From Acetobacter fallax (GTDB taxonomy: Bacteria > Pseudomonadota > Alphaproteobacteria > Acetobacterales > Acetobacteraceae): DNA of 48,582 nt. Where the stretch lies: contig NZ_WOSX01000026.1 of assembly GCF_011516735.1 (NCBI RefSeq), positions 1 to 48,582 on the forward strand. The letters are read 5' to 3'. The notes beneath the pieces were generated by a model. The model saw only the letters and a list, made by a program, of their open reading frames with translations, was not told the origin of the DNA and ran no database searches. The position numbers and the translations under genes were made by a program. This document shows, in pieces, positions 22,345-29,997 of the stretch (position 1 is its first letter; the number at the start of each line of letters is the position of its first letter).

Positions 22345-24071
22345 TGGCTCTGATTGATCCTGTGACGAACAGACCTTTTCCTCCCGCAATGCTGCGCCGG
22401 GTAGCCGGCGGCCCAACGCTGGTCGGGTCACGGCCGGCGATTCACACGACGCCGATCGGTAACATTGATCCCCGGATGCTGGGGTCTCTCCTCACCGATG
22501 CCGCTCAGGGAAATTCTCTGTCATGGCAGACGTTCTGTGAAGAAATCGAGAGCCGGGATCTGCATTATCTGTCCGTGCTGTCGACGCGGAAGCGCACTGT
22601 AGCGCAGGTTCCGATCACCGTGACCGATGCCGGTCCGTCGCGGAAGCAGAAGAAGCAGGCGCAGTTTGTCCGTGACTGGGTCGAACGCGGCGTGCTGCGG
22701 CACGCGATTTTCGATATGCTGGACGCGATCGCGAAGGGCTGGTCAGTTCATGCGATCGAGTGGGGTCTGAAGACGGGCGGCTACGTGCCGGACAAGCTGC
22801 TGTTCAGACCGCAGCGCTGGTTCGATATCTCGTATCAGGATGGCGAAAGTCTCAAGATCCGCGACGATGCATCCGTAACCTTTACGCCGGACATGATCGG
22901 GGCTTTGCCGGAAAGCGGCTTCGCAGGGGTTGATCCGCGCCAGTATGTCGTTCACCGCCATCCGAGCTGGTCGGGACTGACGCTTCAGTCCGGCCTGACG
23001 CGCGCCATTGCCTGGGCAAGCATGTTCAAGTTTTTCACCGTGCGGGACTGGGGTATTTTCGTTCAGAACTTTGGACTGCCGGGCCGGATCGGGCGGTATG
23101 GCCCGGGAGCGTCCGAAGAGGACCGCGAGGTTCTGTGGCGGGCAGTCACGGATTATGGTGGCATGTTCGGCGCGATCATGCCGAAGGACATGGATTTTGA
23201 GCTTGTCGAGCCGAAACACGGCGCCGGCTCAAACGACATTCATGAGCGACGGGCAAAGTGGCTGGACGAGCAGATCAGCAAGGCTGTTCTGGGACAGACC
23301 GGAACGACGGATGCGCGGAGCGGCACGCACGCATCCGGTGCGATCCATCGGCAGGTGCAGGAGGACATCGAGCGCGCGGACGGCCTGCTGCTGAGCTGGA
23401 CAGTCAACGAGCAGATCGTGCGGCCGATGATCGACATGACTTTCGGTGGTGCCGATGGCGATTATCCGCTGGTGATGATCGGCCGGCCGGATGAGATCCC
23501 GCTCTCCGAACTTGTGCAGGCGGTTCAGTGGCTTGGACCGCAGGGCCTGAAAGTGAAGGCGCAGGAGGTTCTCGACCGCATGTCGCTGTCGCCACCGGAG
23601 GACGGGGACGAGACGATCGGGATTGCCGCGCAGCCGCAGCCCGTGCAGCCGTCGCACGATCTGCCTGGCGAACAGCGGACGCCGCAGTCCCTGCCCGCGC
23701 GGGCATCTGCGCCGACAGTGCAGAGCGAGCCGGCGCAGGGGCAGGAATTGCGGGAGCAGAAATCCGGCGGAAAGCTGGCACTGCATGCACAGATCGGGCA
23801 GTTGCTTGAAAAGCACGTTCAGGCTGAAGGGCCGCACGTCATCGACCTGATGACGCAACGACTGGCCCGGACGGCGGCATCAGCCGTGAACGGGATGACA
23901 GGCGCTGTGCGTGAGCAGCTGACGCTGGCGACCAGCATGGAGGATCTGCGCGACCGTCTGGAGCGGCTGAATCTTGATGACGATGCTTTCGGCGTGGCGA
24001 TGCAGGCCGGTGTTCTCGTGGCGGAACTGGCGGGTGAGGCATCCGCTCTGGATGCCATGAAGCGTGGCTGA
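22344..24071 (+). CDS. Portal protein, DUF935 family (Mu gp29)
   Basis: 575 residues from the ATG at 22344 (TGATG overlap). DUF935 features are clear: IESRDLHYLSVLSTRKRTVA, the central GYVPDKLLFRPQRWFDIS, and the stretch LPGRIGRYGPGASEEDRE followed by the ISKAVLGQTGTTD motif. The C-terminus (from about 400) is Pro/Gln-rich, then helical. It forms the dodecameric channel for DNA entry and the head-tail joint. Its stop overlaps the GTG of the MuF gene by 8 bp. Confidence 0.92.
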   Translation: MALIDPVTNRPFPPAMLRRVAGGPTLVGSRPAIHTTPIGNIDPRMLGSLLTDAAQGNSLSWQTFCEEIESRDLHYLSVLSTRKRTVAQVPITVTDAGPSRKQKKQAQFVRDWVERGVLRHAIFDMLDAIAKGWSVHAIEWGLKTGGYVPDKLLFRPQRWFDISYQDGESLKIRDDASVTFTPDMIGALPESGFAGVDPRQYVVHRHPSWSGLTLQSGLTRAIAWASMFKFFTVRDWGIFVQNFGLPGRIGRYGPGASEEDREVLWRAVTDYGGMFGAIMPKDMDFELVEPKHGAGSNDIHERRAKWLDEQISKAVLGQTGTTDARSGTHASGAIHRQVQEDIERADGLLLSWTVNEQIVRPMIDMTFGGADGDYPLVMIGRPDEIPLSELVQAVQWLGPQGLKVKAQEVLDRMSLSPPEDGDETIGIAAQPQPVQPSHDLPGEQRTPQSLPARASAPTVQSEPAQGQELREQKSGGKLALHAQIGQLLEKHVQAEGPHVIDLMTQRLARTAASAVNGMTGAVREQLTLATSMEDLRDRLERLNLDDDAFGVAMQAGVLVAELAGEASALDAMKRG

Positions 24072-25278
24072 CGATGTTGCTTATGGCGCGACGCTGCCGC
24101 CGTCAGACGCGATAAAATTCTTTCGCGACAAGGTGAATGTCCCGACGGAGCGCTGGGGCGAGATCGAGGCGCACGCGCATGCGACGGGATTTGCTGTTGC
24201 CGGCGCGACCTCTCAGGCTTTGCTGGATGATTTCCGCAAGGCCGTTGGCAAGGCGTTGACGGATGGCACGACGCTGGCGGAGTTCCGGACGGATTTCGAC
24301 AGCATCGTGACGCGGCGTGGCTGGGAATTCACCGGGACGGCGGGATGGCGGGCGGATCTGATCTACTCGCAGAACCTGTCGAATGCCTATTCCGCCGGGA
24401 ATTACCGACAGCTTACCACACCCGAAGCACTCGATATTTTCCCTTACTGGCAATATCAGCACCACGTCTGCCAGCATCCGCGACATGATCATGAGGCGTG
24501 GGGAGGGATGATCCTGCGCGCGGATGATCCGTGGTGGAATACGCACTGGCCGCCGAATGGCTGGAGGTGTCACTGCACGGTCGAACCTGTGTCGCGCGCG
24601 GATCTGCGCCGGAACAGGTGGGAAGTTGGCGAGGCTCCGCCGCTTGATCTGCGGTCGTGGAAAAATCCTGTGAGCGGGAAGACCGAAATGATTCCGAAAG
24701 GCATTGATCCCGGCTTCCAGACTAATCCGGGGAAGCTGTGGCTTGAGGCGGAAAAAACGCGGGCGGAGACAGCGCTGAAGCCGGTGCAGAATATCGATGG
24801 GAAGCTGCCATCCCGCGTGACGCCGGAACGACGGCAGGAAGTCCAGCAGGAGCAGATCGGCCGGCTGGTGACGATGGACATGCCGGCCGGCACTGTGGAG
24901 GCCGGAACGGCACCAGAGCCGGTGACTGAAGCTCTGAAGGTGAAGACAGACAGTGTAAAGCTTTCTGATGATACTCTGCAGAAAAACCGCGTGCATCACC
25001 GCGAGATTACGGATGAAGAATACGGGGCTCTGCCGAAGATGATCGCGCATCCGGAAGCAATTGTGGCGGACAGAAAGCCGACATCGGTCGTGATGATCTC
25101 GCGCCGGGAAAAGCGGCTTTACCGCATTGCAATTAAACGCACGCAGGACGGTCACGAGCTTTTTCTGGCGTCGTTTAACGGGTTGTCAGTCAGTGACGCG
25201 CAGCGGCTGGCTCGCAACAGGACGATGTTGTGGGGCTCTGTGCCGGATGAACTGGAGAGCAACGCTGACGACGAGTGA
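24064..25278 (+). CDS. MuF head morphogenesis protein (gp30) with extra C-terminal nuclease-like domain
   Basis: 404 residues, GTG start. The Phage_Mu_F domain is at about 50-175, ending in the signature THWPPNGWRCHCTVEP. After a linker (240-295) there is a separate C-terminal domain (297-392) with VKLSDDTLQKNRVHH, EEYGALPKMIAHPEAI and LYRIAIKRTQDGHELFLASF. This resembles the phage barnase/EndoU/colicin-E5/D/RelE-like (PBECR) class of RNase-type domains known as MuF fusions. Such domains are thought to be packaged and injected with the phage, acting as a toxin or effector. The MuF call is certain; the C-terminal domain type is from memory of the family. Confidence 0.85.
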   Translation: MADDVAYGATLPPSDAIKFFRDKVNVPTERWGEIEAHAHATGFAVAGATSQALLDDFRKAVGKALTDGTTLAEFRTDFDSIVTRRGWEFTGTAGWRADLIYSQNLSNAYSAGNYRQLTTPEALDIFPYWQYQHHVCQHPRHDHEAWGGMILRADDPWWNTHWPPNGWRCHCTVEPVSRADLRRNRWEVGEAPPLDLRSWKNPVSGKTEMIPKGIDPGFQTNPGKLWLEAEKTRAETALKPVQNIDGKLPSRVTPERRQEVQQEQIGRLVTMDMPAGTVEAGTAPEPVTEALKVKTDSVKLSDDTLQKNRVHHREITDEEYGALPKMIAHPEAIVADRKPTSVVMISRREKRLYRIAIKRTQDGHELFLASFNGLSVSDAQRLARNRTMLWGSVPDELESNADDE

Positions 25279-25387
25279 TGTGGCGCACGGATGGGGCCTG
25301 CTGGCCAACCCCATAAAGCGCTCCGCTGCAGACAGCGTGCTACGGCAAGCAGATTCATCACCGTGTCGCCATGCGCCACGACATCAC
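25275..25387 (+). other. Structured intergenic element before gpG (possible RNA structure)
   Basis: GTGATGTGGCGCA at 25275-25287 pairs with TGCGCCACGACATCAC at 25372-25387, with a bulge of three bases. Inside are ATGGGG-N12-CCCCAT (25291-25314) and CGCTG-CAGA-CAGCG (25324-25337), and a copy of the ATAAAGCGCT motif (25313-25322). The gap is not coding. It may be a small RNA, an mRNA processing element or a late control site. Confidence 0.5.
25312..25322 (+). promoter_or_regulatory. Recurring ATAAAGCGCT element before gpG
   Basis: CATAAAGCGCT shares ten bases with the elements at 17667 and 37797 but lacks the following GATC. It lies about 100 bp before the gpG start, in the structured gap. Confidence 0.45.
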
Positions 25388-25419
25388 AGTAGCACCATTG
25401 AGAATGTGAGGCGACAGGA

Positions 25420-25938
25420 ATGGCCGGGATCTCGATAACAGGATCGACACAGCCAGTTCAGGACGCGCTGGGGCGCATCGCGTCGATCGGCCGTGATCCG
25501 TCACGGGTGCTGCTGGCGCTGGGAAGAGGTGTCGTCAGAAACACGCGAAGCAGAATGAAGGACGGCGTCGATCCGCGTGGTGTGAAGTGGGACTCTTATG
25601 CGCCGCTCAATCCACTCTACGCGTCCGGCAAGGAGGGGCCGGGAATCCTTCGTGGAAAGGATTTTTCGTCGTCCGGCCTGTATGCGAGCCTGACGGCTCG
25701 GGTGCGTGGAAACGTGCTCGAATGGGGTTCCGGCAAGGTCTATGCGCGCATCCATCAGATGGGTGGCTGGATATTTCCGAAAAACAAACCCTATCTGAGC
25801 TTTGAGATGGGCGGGATTCCTTTCAGCGTAAAATCGGTTTTCATCCCTGAGCGGCCTTATCTCGGCTTTACGGCGGATGACCGTGCAATGATGATGACCG
25901 AACTGGAAGAATTTCTGGAGCGGGCGATGAAGTCATGA
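25420..25938 (+). CDS. Virion morphogenesis protein, Mu gpG-like
   Basis: 172 residues. The gpG/phage virion morphogenesis family is shown by VLLALGRGVVRNTRSRMKDG, DPRGVKWDSYAPLNP, the ILRGKDFSSSGLYASLT segment and the final IPERPYLGFTADD. In Mu, gpG is needed for tail or head-tail joining. ATG at 25420 is preceded by CAGGA. It is followed by a 190 bp gap with hairpins and then the protease gene. Confidence 0.88.
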   Translation: MAGISITGSTQPVQDALGRIASIGRDPSRVLLALGRGVVRNTRSRMKDGVDPRGVKWDSYAPLNPLYASGKEGPGILRGKDFSSSGLYASLTARVRGNVLEWGSGKVYARIHQMGGWIFPKNKPYLSFEMGGIPFSVKSVFIPERPYLGFTADDRAMMMTELEEFLERAMKS

Positions 25939-26130
25939 TCGCCTTTCACGCTCAGGTGGTCTTTAAGCGGCGCTAAGCGGGGGTCAGGCGGCTTTTTAGC
26001 GTGGCTTTGGGTGATTGCCTGTCCGGAGCCTGCATCACGGCTCTGCGGCGCTCTGCGCGCGCGATCGGGTTACCACGCGATAAAACGCTGGATCATGGCT
26101 GGATGCCTGCCCGTCTGGCATCACGATGCA
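25939..26130 (+). promoter_or_regulatory. Gap before the protease gene with hairpins and a recurring element
   Basis: GCGCTAA (25972-25978) and TTAGCG (25995-26000) can pair around a G-rich loop. GTGAT (26010-26014) and ATCAC (26035-26039) can form a second hairpin. The recurring element GATAAAACGCTGGATCAT lies at 26079-26096. Mu has a C-dependent late promoter, PI, at the matching place. Confidence 0.5.
26079..26096 (+). promoter_or_regulatory. Recurring GATAAAACGCT element before the protease/scaffold gene
   Basis: GATAAAACGCTGGATCAT differs from the copy at 37797-37814 by one base (A for G at the seventh position). If it acts as a -10-like promoter element, transcription would begin near 26091. 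Confidence 0.6.
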
Positions 26131-27102
26131 ATGAACGCTCTGCTTCACTTTCACACGATGCTGCCGGACAGCGAAACACCGCCTGAGTGGATTCATCTGC
26201 TTCCGGCCGGGGTGTTTCGCGGAGCCGACGGCCGTGGTCCCTATCGTCTGGAGAACCCTGATGCGCTGATCCGTCATTCGATGGAAATCGAGCACGGCAA
26301 GATCCTTCTCGATGAAAACCACATCACCGACCATGCGGCGAAACACGGCGGTTCAGCACCGGCCATGGCGTGGATCGTCGAGCTTCAGTCCCGCGCAGAC
26401 GGGATCTGGGGCCGCGCCGACTGGACGAAGGCTGGCGATGACGTCTGGGAAAAAAAATCATACCGGGGTCTGTCTCCGGCGTTCGCGACAAACACAGACG
26501 GCGTGGTCACGCGTATCGCGCGGGCATCCCTGACGAATCTGCCGAATTTGACGCTGACACATCTTCACACACAATCGGAGAACGCGGGGATGAACCCTGA
26601 TGATATCGCGCGGCTTCTGGGGCTTCCTCAGGGGTCGACAGAGTCTGATATTCGCGCGGCGCTTGGTCGCGCCGGTTCAGCCCTGACGTTGCATAGCCAG
26701 GTGACTGAACTGACCGGCCTGCCTGCGTCCACGTCGACGGATGCGCTGGTGACCGGGCTGCGGGCGAAGCAGGAAACGGTCAGTACGCATGCGCAGCAGC
26801 AGATCGACGGGTTGAAAAAGCAGCTCGGCGAAGTGCGCGAGCGTGCGTCGCAGGCATGGCTGGAGACGGCAGGAAAGCGGAAGGTGATTTCGGAAGATCT
26901 TGGAAAAGAGCTTCTGACGCTGCACTCGCAGAATCCGGACACTGCCGAGATGATCGTCAATGGTCTGGTCGATGTTCCGAAGAACGTCACCATGCATTCC
27001 CGGGGCGCGTCAAAGATTCAGCCGACCGCCGGTTCAGGTGGTGTGGCTTCAGATCTGTCATCGGCGATGGATGACGCACTCGGCCTGACGGAGAAAAAGT
27101 GA
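26131..27102 (+). CDS. Head protease / scaffold protein, Mu gpI-gpZ (gp32) type
   Basis: 323 residues from the ATG at 26131. An earlier in-frame ATG at 26095 lies inside the recurring control element and is less likely. WIHLLPAGVFRGADGRGPYR, then ILLDENHITDHAAKHGGSAP and the AWIVELQSRADGIWGRADWT stretch are diagnostic of the Mu protease I family. The helical C-terminal half (about 190-300) is the scaffold Z part. It processes and guides prohead assembly, cleaving itself and the portal or head proteins. It heads the structural operon with the decoration and major head genes. Confidence 0.88.
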   Translation: MNALLHFHTMLPDSETPPEWIHLLPAGVFRGADGRGPYRLENPDALIRHSMEIEHGKILLDENHITDHAAKHGGSAPAMAWIVELQSRADGIWGRADWTKAGDDVWEKKSYRGLSPAFATNTDGVVTRIARASLTNLPNLTLTHLHTQSENAGMNPDDIARLLGLPQGSTESDIRAALGRAGSALTLHSQVTELTGLPASTSTDALVTGLRAKQETVSTHAQQQIDGLKKQLGEVRERASQAWLETAGKRKVISEDLGKELLTLHSQNPDTAEMIVNGLVDVPKNVTMHSRGASKIQPTAGSGGVASDLSSAMDDALGLTEKK

Positions 27103-27103
27103 G

Positions 27104-27553
27104 ATGCCGCTGACATCTGATTCCTCATATCTGGAAAAGAGGGTTCCGCACGGTCCTGAATTTCCGCACGTCGTGGCGGCCGGTGTGAAAACGTTTCGCG
27201 GGTCGATCTGCCTCGTCTGCCAGGACGGCACGATTGTTCTGCCGCAGACGGAAAATCCACCTTCTCCGGTTGTTGCTGTTGTCGGCCTTGCTGACCGGCA
27301 GCTTGATGCGACCGCCACGGCGGGGCTTGCGCCGGCAGTCGGAGGCGAGCCGCCACTCTGGCCGAAGAAAGGCTGCTGGGCTCTCCCGTTCGATACAGCT
27401 CCGACATGGGCGGATTACGGGAAGCCGGCCTATGCGGTCGATGACGCTCAGGTCTCACTCACTGAAACACCGTCGGGCGGATCGGCCCGGCTTCCCGTCG
27501 GCACGATTGCCGGCTTCGACGAGGCTGGAAACGCCTTCGTTCTGATCGCGTGA
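27104..27553 (+). CDS. Probable capsid decoration/cement protein
   Basis: 149 residues, beta-rich, with VVAAGVKTFRGSICLVCQDG near the N-terminus, a Pro/Ala-rich middle and VGTIAGFDEAGNAFVLIA at the end. The layout fits small head-decoration proteins (DUF2190-like). It lies 1 bp after the protease and 12 bp before the major head gene, the usual place for such proteins in Mu-like phages. Confidence 0.7.
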   Translation: MPLTSDSSYLEKRVPHGPEFPHVVAAGVKTFRGSICLVCQDGTIVLPQTENPPSPVVAVVGLADRQLDATATAGLAPAVGGEPPLWPKKGCWALPFDTAPTWADYGKPAYAVDDAQVSLTETPSGGSARLPVGTIAGFDEAGNAFVLIA

Positions 27554-27565
27554 GGCTGAGATAAG

Positions 27566-28510
27566 ATGGAAATCAATGCAGGAAACATGAATGCGCTCAC
27601 CACGAAGGTGAACACAGCATTCAATAAATATCTGACCGTCGCGCCATCGCTCTACCAGCGGTTCTCCATGACCGTGCCCTCGTCGTCAGGGGAGAACTTC
27701 TATCCGCGCATCGCCGAAATCGGCGGTCTGCGCGAGTGGGTTGGTGAGAGGCAGATCGAGCAGCTCAGGGTTGGTTCTTTCCGGATTCCGAACCGGACAT
27801 TCGAGCAGACACTCGGTATTCGCCGCGAAGATCTGGAGGATGATCAGTTCGGGGTTCTGACGCCTGCGATCGAGCAGCTCGGTTACAACGCATCCGTCCT
27901 GCCTGACGAGCTGGTTTTTGATGCTCTGATGGCCGGAACAACAACCGTCTGCATGGATGGTCAGAACTTCTTCGATCCGGACCATCAGACTTACGATCAA
28001 AACGGCAGGGTCATTGCGTATTCCAATGTCGGAGTGCCGCAGTCCGGTGAGACTGCCGGGCCAGCCTGGTATCTTTTCGATACGACGCGCCCTCTGAAAC
28101 CGATGATCTTTCAGCCGCGCCGGCCTTTCACCGTGACAGCGAAAACGCAGGTGAGTGAAGGGAATGTCTTCAACGAGAACCGGTTTCTCTGGGGCGTCGA
28201 CGGCCGGTGTGCGGCAGGCGTCGGCATGTATCAGGTGGCGTATCGCTCGACCCGCCCGATTTCCGGAGCCTCGTTTCAGGATGCTCTGACGGCGATGGCC
28301 AGTCAGCGTCGGAAGGACGGGACGCCGTATGGCATCCGGCCGAACCTGATGGTGGTGCCGACAAATCTGGAAGGTTCCGGGCGACTGCTGCTGAACGCGG
28401 AGTTCGTGCCCTCCACGGGAGGAACGAATGCGGTTTCTGTCAGCAACCCCTGGAAAGGTGCTGCTGAACTGCTCATCGCGCCCCGCCTGTCTCTGACGAA
28501 CGGAGGCTGA
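27566..28510 (+). CDS. Major head subunit, Mu gpT-like
   Basis: 314 residues, close to Mu gpT (305). INAGNMNALTTKVNTAFNKY at the start, FYPRIAEIGGLREWVGERQI, the RIPNRTFEQTLGIRREDLED motif and the C-terminal MVVPTNLEGSGRLLLNAEF are all typical of gpT. It forms the icosahedral shell (HK97 fold). A ribosome site precedes the ATG at 27566. Confidence 0.93.
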   Translation: MEINAGNMNALTTKVNTAFNKYLTVAPSLYQRFSMTVPSSSGENFYPRIAEIGGLREWVGERQIEQLRVGSFRIPNRTFEQTLGIRREDLEDDQFGVLTPAIEQLGYNASVLPDELVFDALMAGTTTVCMDGQNFFDPDHQTYDQNGRVIAYSNVGVPQSGETAGPAWYLFDTTRPLKPMIFQPRRPFTVTAKTQVSEGNVFNENRFLWGVDGRCAAGVGMYQVAYRSTRPISGASFQDALTAMASQRRKDGTPYGIRPNLMVVPTNLEGSGRLLLNAEFVPSTGGTNAVSVSNPWKGAAELLIAPRLSLTNGG

Positions 28511-28800
28511 TGATGGGACGGGCACCACAAACAAAACAGAGCGGTGACATGAGTGAAGAGACGAAGAAGGCTGTCGATGCGGCTGTGGCTTTTGCTGGCG
28601 GCGCTGACATTCTCTCGCGCGGCGACGGCACGATCGCCGTTCCGGGTGGTTCTGTCATCGTGGTGTGCCGGCGTCCGGGGTTCCGGCGCGCGGGCATCGA
28701 GCACAAGGGGCTGGAGATTTACGCCGACGGTGATCTCTCTGAAGAGACGGTCGCGGCGATCGCGGCGGACCCGCAGTTTGAAGTCATCAGGGTCCGCTGA
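28510..28800 (+). CDS. Mu gp35-like (HI1506-related) head protein
   Basis: 96 residues; ATG at 28510 overlaps the gpT stop, and another ATG follows at 28513. IVVCRRPGFRRAGIEHKGLE and a C-terminal VAAIAADPQFEVIRV match the small HI1506/gp35-type proteins between gpT and gp36. The role in the head or neck is not defined. Confidence 0.75.
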   Translation: MMGRAPQTKQSGDMSEETKKAVDAAVAFAGGADILSRGDGTIAVPGGSVIVVCRRPGFRRAGIEHKGLEIYADGDLSEETVAAIAADPQFEVIRVR

Positions 28801-29222
28801 TGGCTTATGCCACGCTTGCCGATCTGATTGAGCGTTACGGGCTGGATGAGCTGCAGACGCTCACCGCATCCCGTGATGAGCTGATTGGCGAAGTCAACGA
28901 AGCACGGGTCGGGCGGGCTCTGGATGAGGCGTCCAGCCTGATCGACAGCTATCTGATCCGTCGTTACGTGGTGCCCGTCATTCCGCCGACACCGGCTCTC
29001 GTCCATGCCTGCTGCAAGCTGGCGCGATACGATCTGGCGGTCAGTTCAACGACTGTGCCGACGGACCAGATGCGGGCGGACCGTAAGGATGCCCAGGGCT
29101 GGCTGAACGACATCGGCGCGGGAAAAGCGACGCTTGAGAAAGCGGTGACGTCCGACACGAGTAATCAGTGGTCGCGGTTTCAGGCGCGTCGGCCCGGACT
29201 TTCGTCGAGCAGGTGCTTCTGA
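28800..29222 (+). CDS. DUF1320 family neck protein (Mu gp36)
   Basis: 140 residues. MAYATLADLIERYGLDELQT, the helix ALDEASSLIDSYLIRRY and PTPALVHACCKLARYDL are diagnostic of DUF1320. It forms part of the head-completion/neck connector. Start and stop overlap neighbours by one base. Confidence 0.88.
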   Translation: MAYATLADLIERYGLDELQTLTASRDELIGEVNEARVGRALDEASSLIDSYLIRRYVVPVIPPTPALVHACCKLARYDLAVSSTTVPTDQMRADRKDAQGWLNDIGAGKATLEKAVTSDTSNQWSRFQARRPGLSSSRCF

Positions 29223-29827
29223 TGACCGAAAAAGACGAACTCTATCCAGGGCTTCTGAAGGATGGGAACGTTGTCACGGCGGCCTGGAACGGGCTTCGGT
29301 CCCGGCTGCGAAAGGGACTTCCCGAGACAAAATTCAAACATTTCGTCGTGCCGCCCCATGCAAGTAAAGCGACGTGGACCCGCATTCTGTCTCCGGATCA
29401 GTCGATCGCGGTCGGTTTCTCAGGCTGGAAGCCGTCGTCGGACACAGGGAAAACCTTTCGGGGTGACCTGATTTTTCCGGTGTTCGGCCTGGTGAGGATG
29501 AAAAACGTCGAGCAGCTCTATCTCGGGTCGGAACAGGTGCGCGGAATCGGAACATTCGGACTGGTCGCGACGCTGACAGCGATGCTGCACGGTTTCTCTG
29601 TCACGGATGTCGGCAGGTGCGTCGTGCGTGATGTGGAGCTTCCGCCCGCCGCTGAGTGGATCGACGAGGCCCAGGCGATCGTGGGCGTTACGGCCGTCTT
29701 CGAGAATGTCTCACTGGATGATGCTGCGCTTTACGCGCAGGCGGATGATTTTCTGCGTCTCGGCGAGAGCTGGGATGTCAACGACACGACATATCCGGAC
29801 GCGGTTCTGGAAGTGAGGGGCGAATGA
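29222..29827 (+). CDS. DUF1834/gp37-type tail completion protein
   Basis: 201 residues from the ATG at 29222, overlapping the gp36 stop (TGATG); a longer upstream frame is a shadow. It has a beta-rich core with FGLVRMKNVEQLYLGSEQVR and a C-terminal part with VTAVFENVSLDDAALY. Position between gp36 and gp38 and length fit Mu gp37, thought to join head and tail. Confidence 0.75.
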   Translation: MTEKDELYPGLLKDGNVVTAAWNGLRSRLRKGLPETKFKHFVVPPHASKATWTRILSPDQSIAVGFSGWKPSSDTGKTFRGDLIFPVFGLVRMKNVEQLYLGSEQVRGIGTFGLVATLTAMLHGFSVTDVGRCVVRDVELPPAAEWIDEAQAIVGVTAVFENVSLDDAALYAQADDFLRLGESWDVNDTTYPDAVLEVRGE

Positions 29828-29997
29828 CACCGGTGAAAGTGGCGGACGGACGGCGTGTTCTGGATCAGACGGGGCGCGTCGTGCCGTCAGGACAGACGGT
29901 TGAGGTGGACGAAAAATGTCTTTTCTGGGCCGCGCTGATCCGTTGCGGTGATCTGGTCGCTGTGCCTGTAAAGCCCGGCAAAGGGAAGAATTCATGA
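29824..29997 (+). CDS. DUF2635 family protein (Mu gp38), 57 aa
   Basis: A 57-residue frame from the ATG at 29824 to TGA at 29997, overlapping both neighbours by 4 bp. MTPVKVADGRRVLDQTGRVV, then VEVDEKCLFWAALIRCGDLV is the DUF2635 pattern. In Mu-like phages it sits directly before the sheath gene. Function unknown, probably tail assembly. Confidence 0.82.
   Translation: MTPVKVADGRRVLDQTGRVVPSGQTVEVDEKCLFWAALIRCGDLVAVPVKPGKGKNS

Noticed and set aside
24103..25155. 350-codon frame opposite the MuF gene
   Set aside because: Long only because of high GC and codon bias of the real gene; no start signal or family motif.
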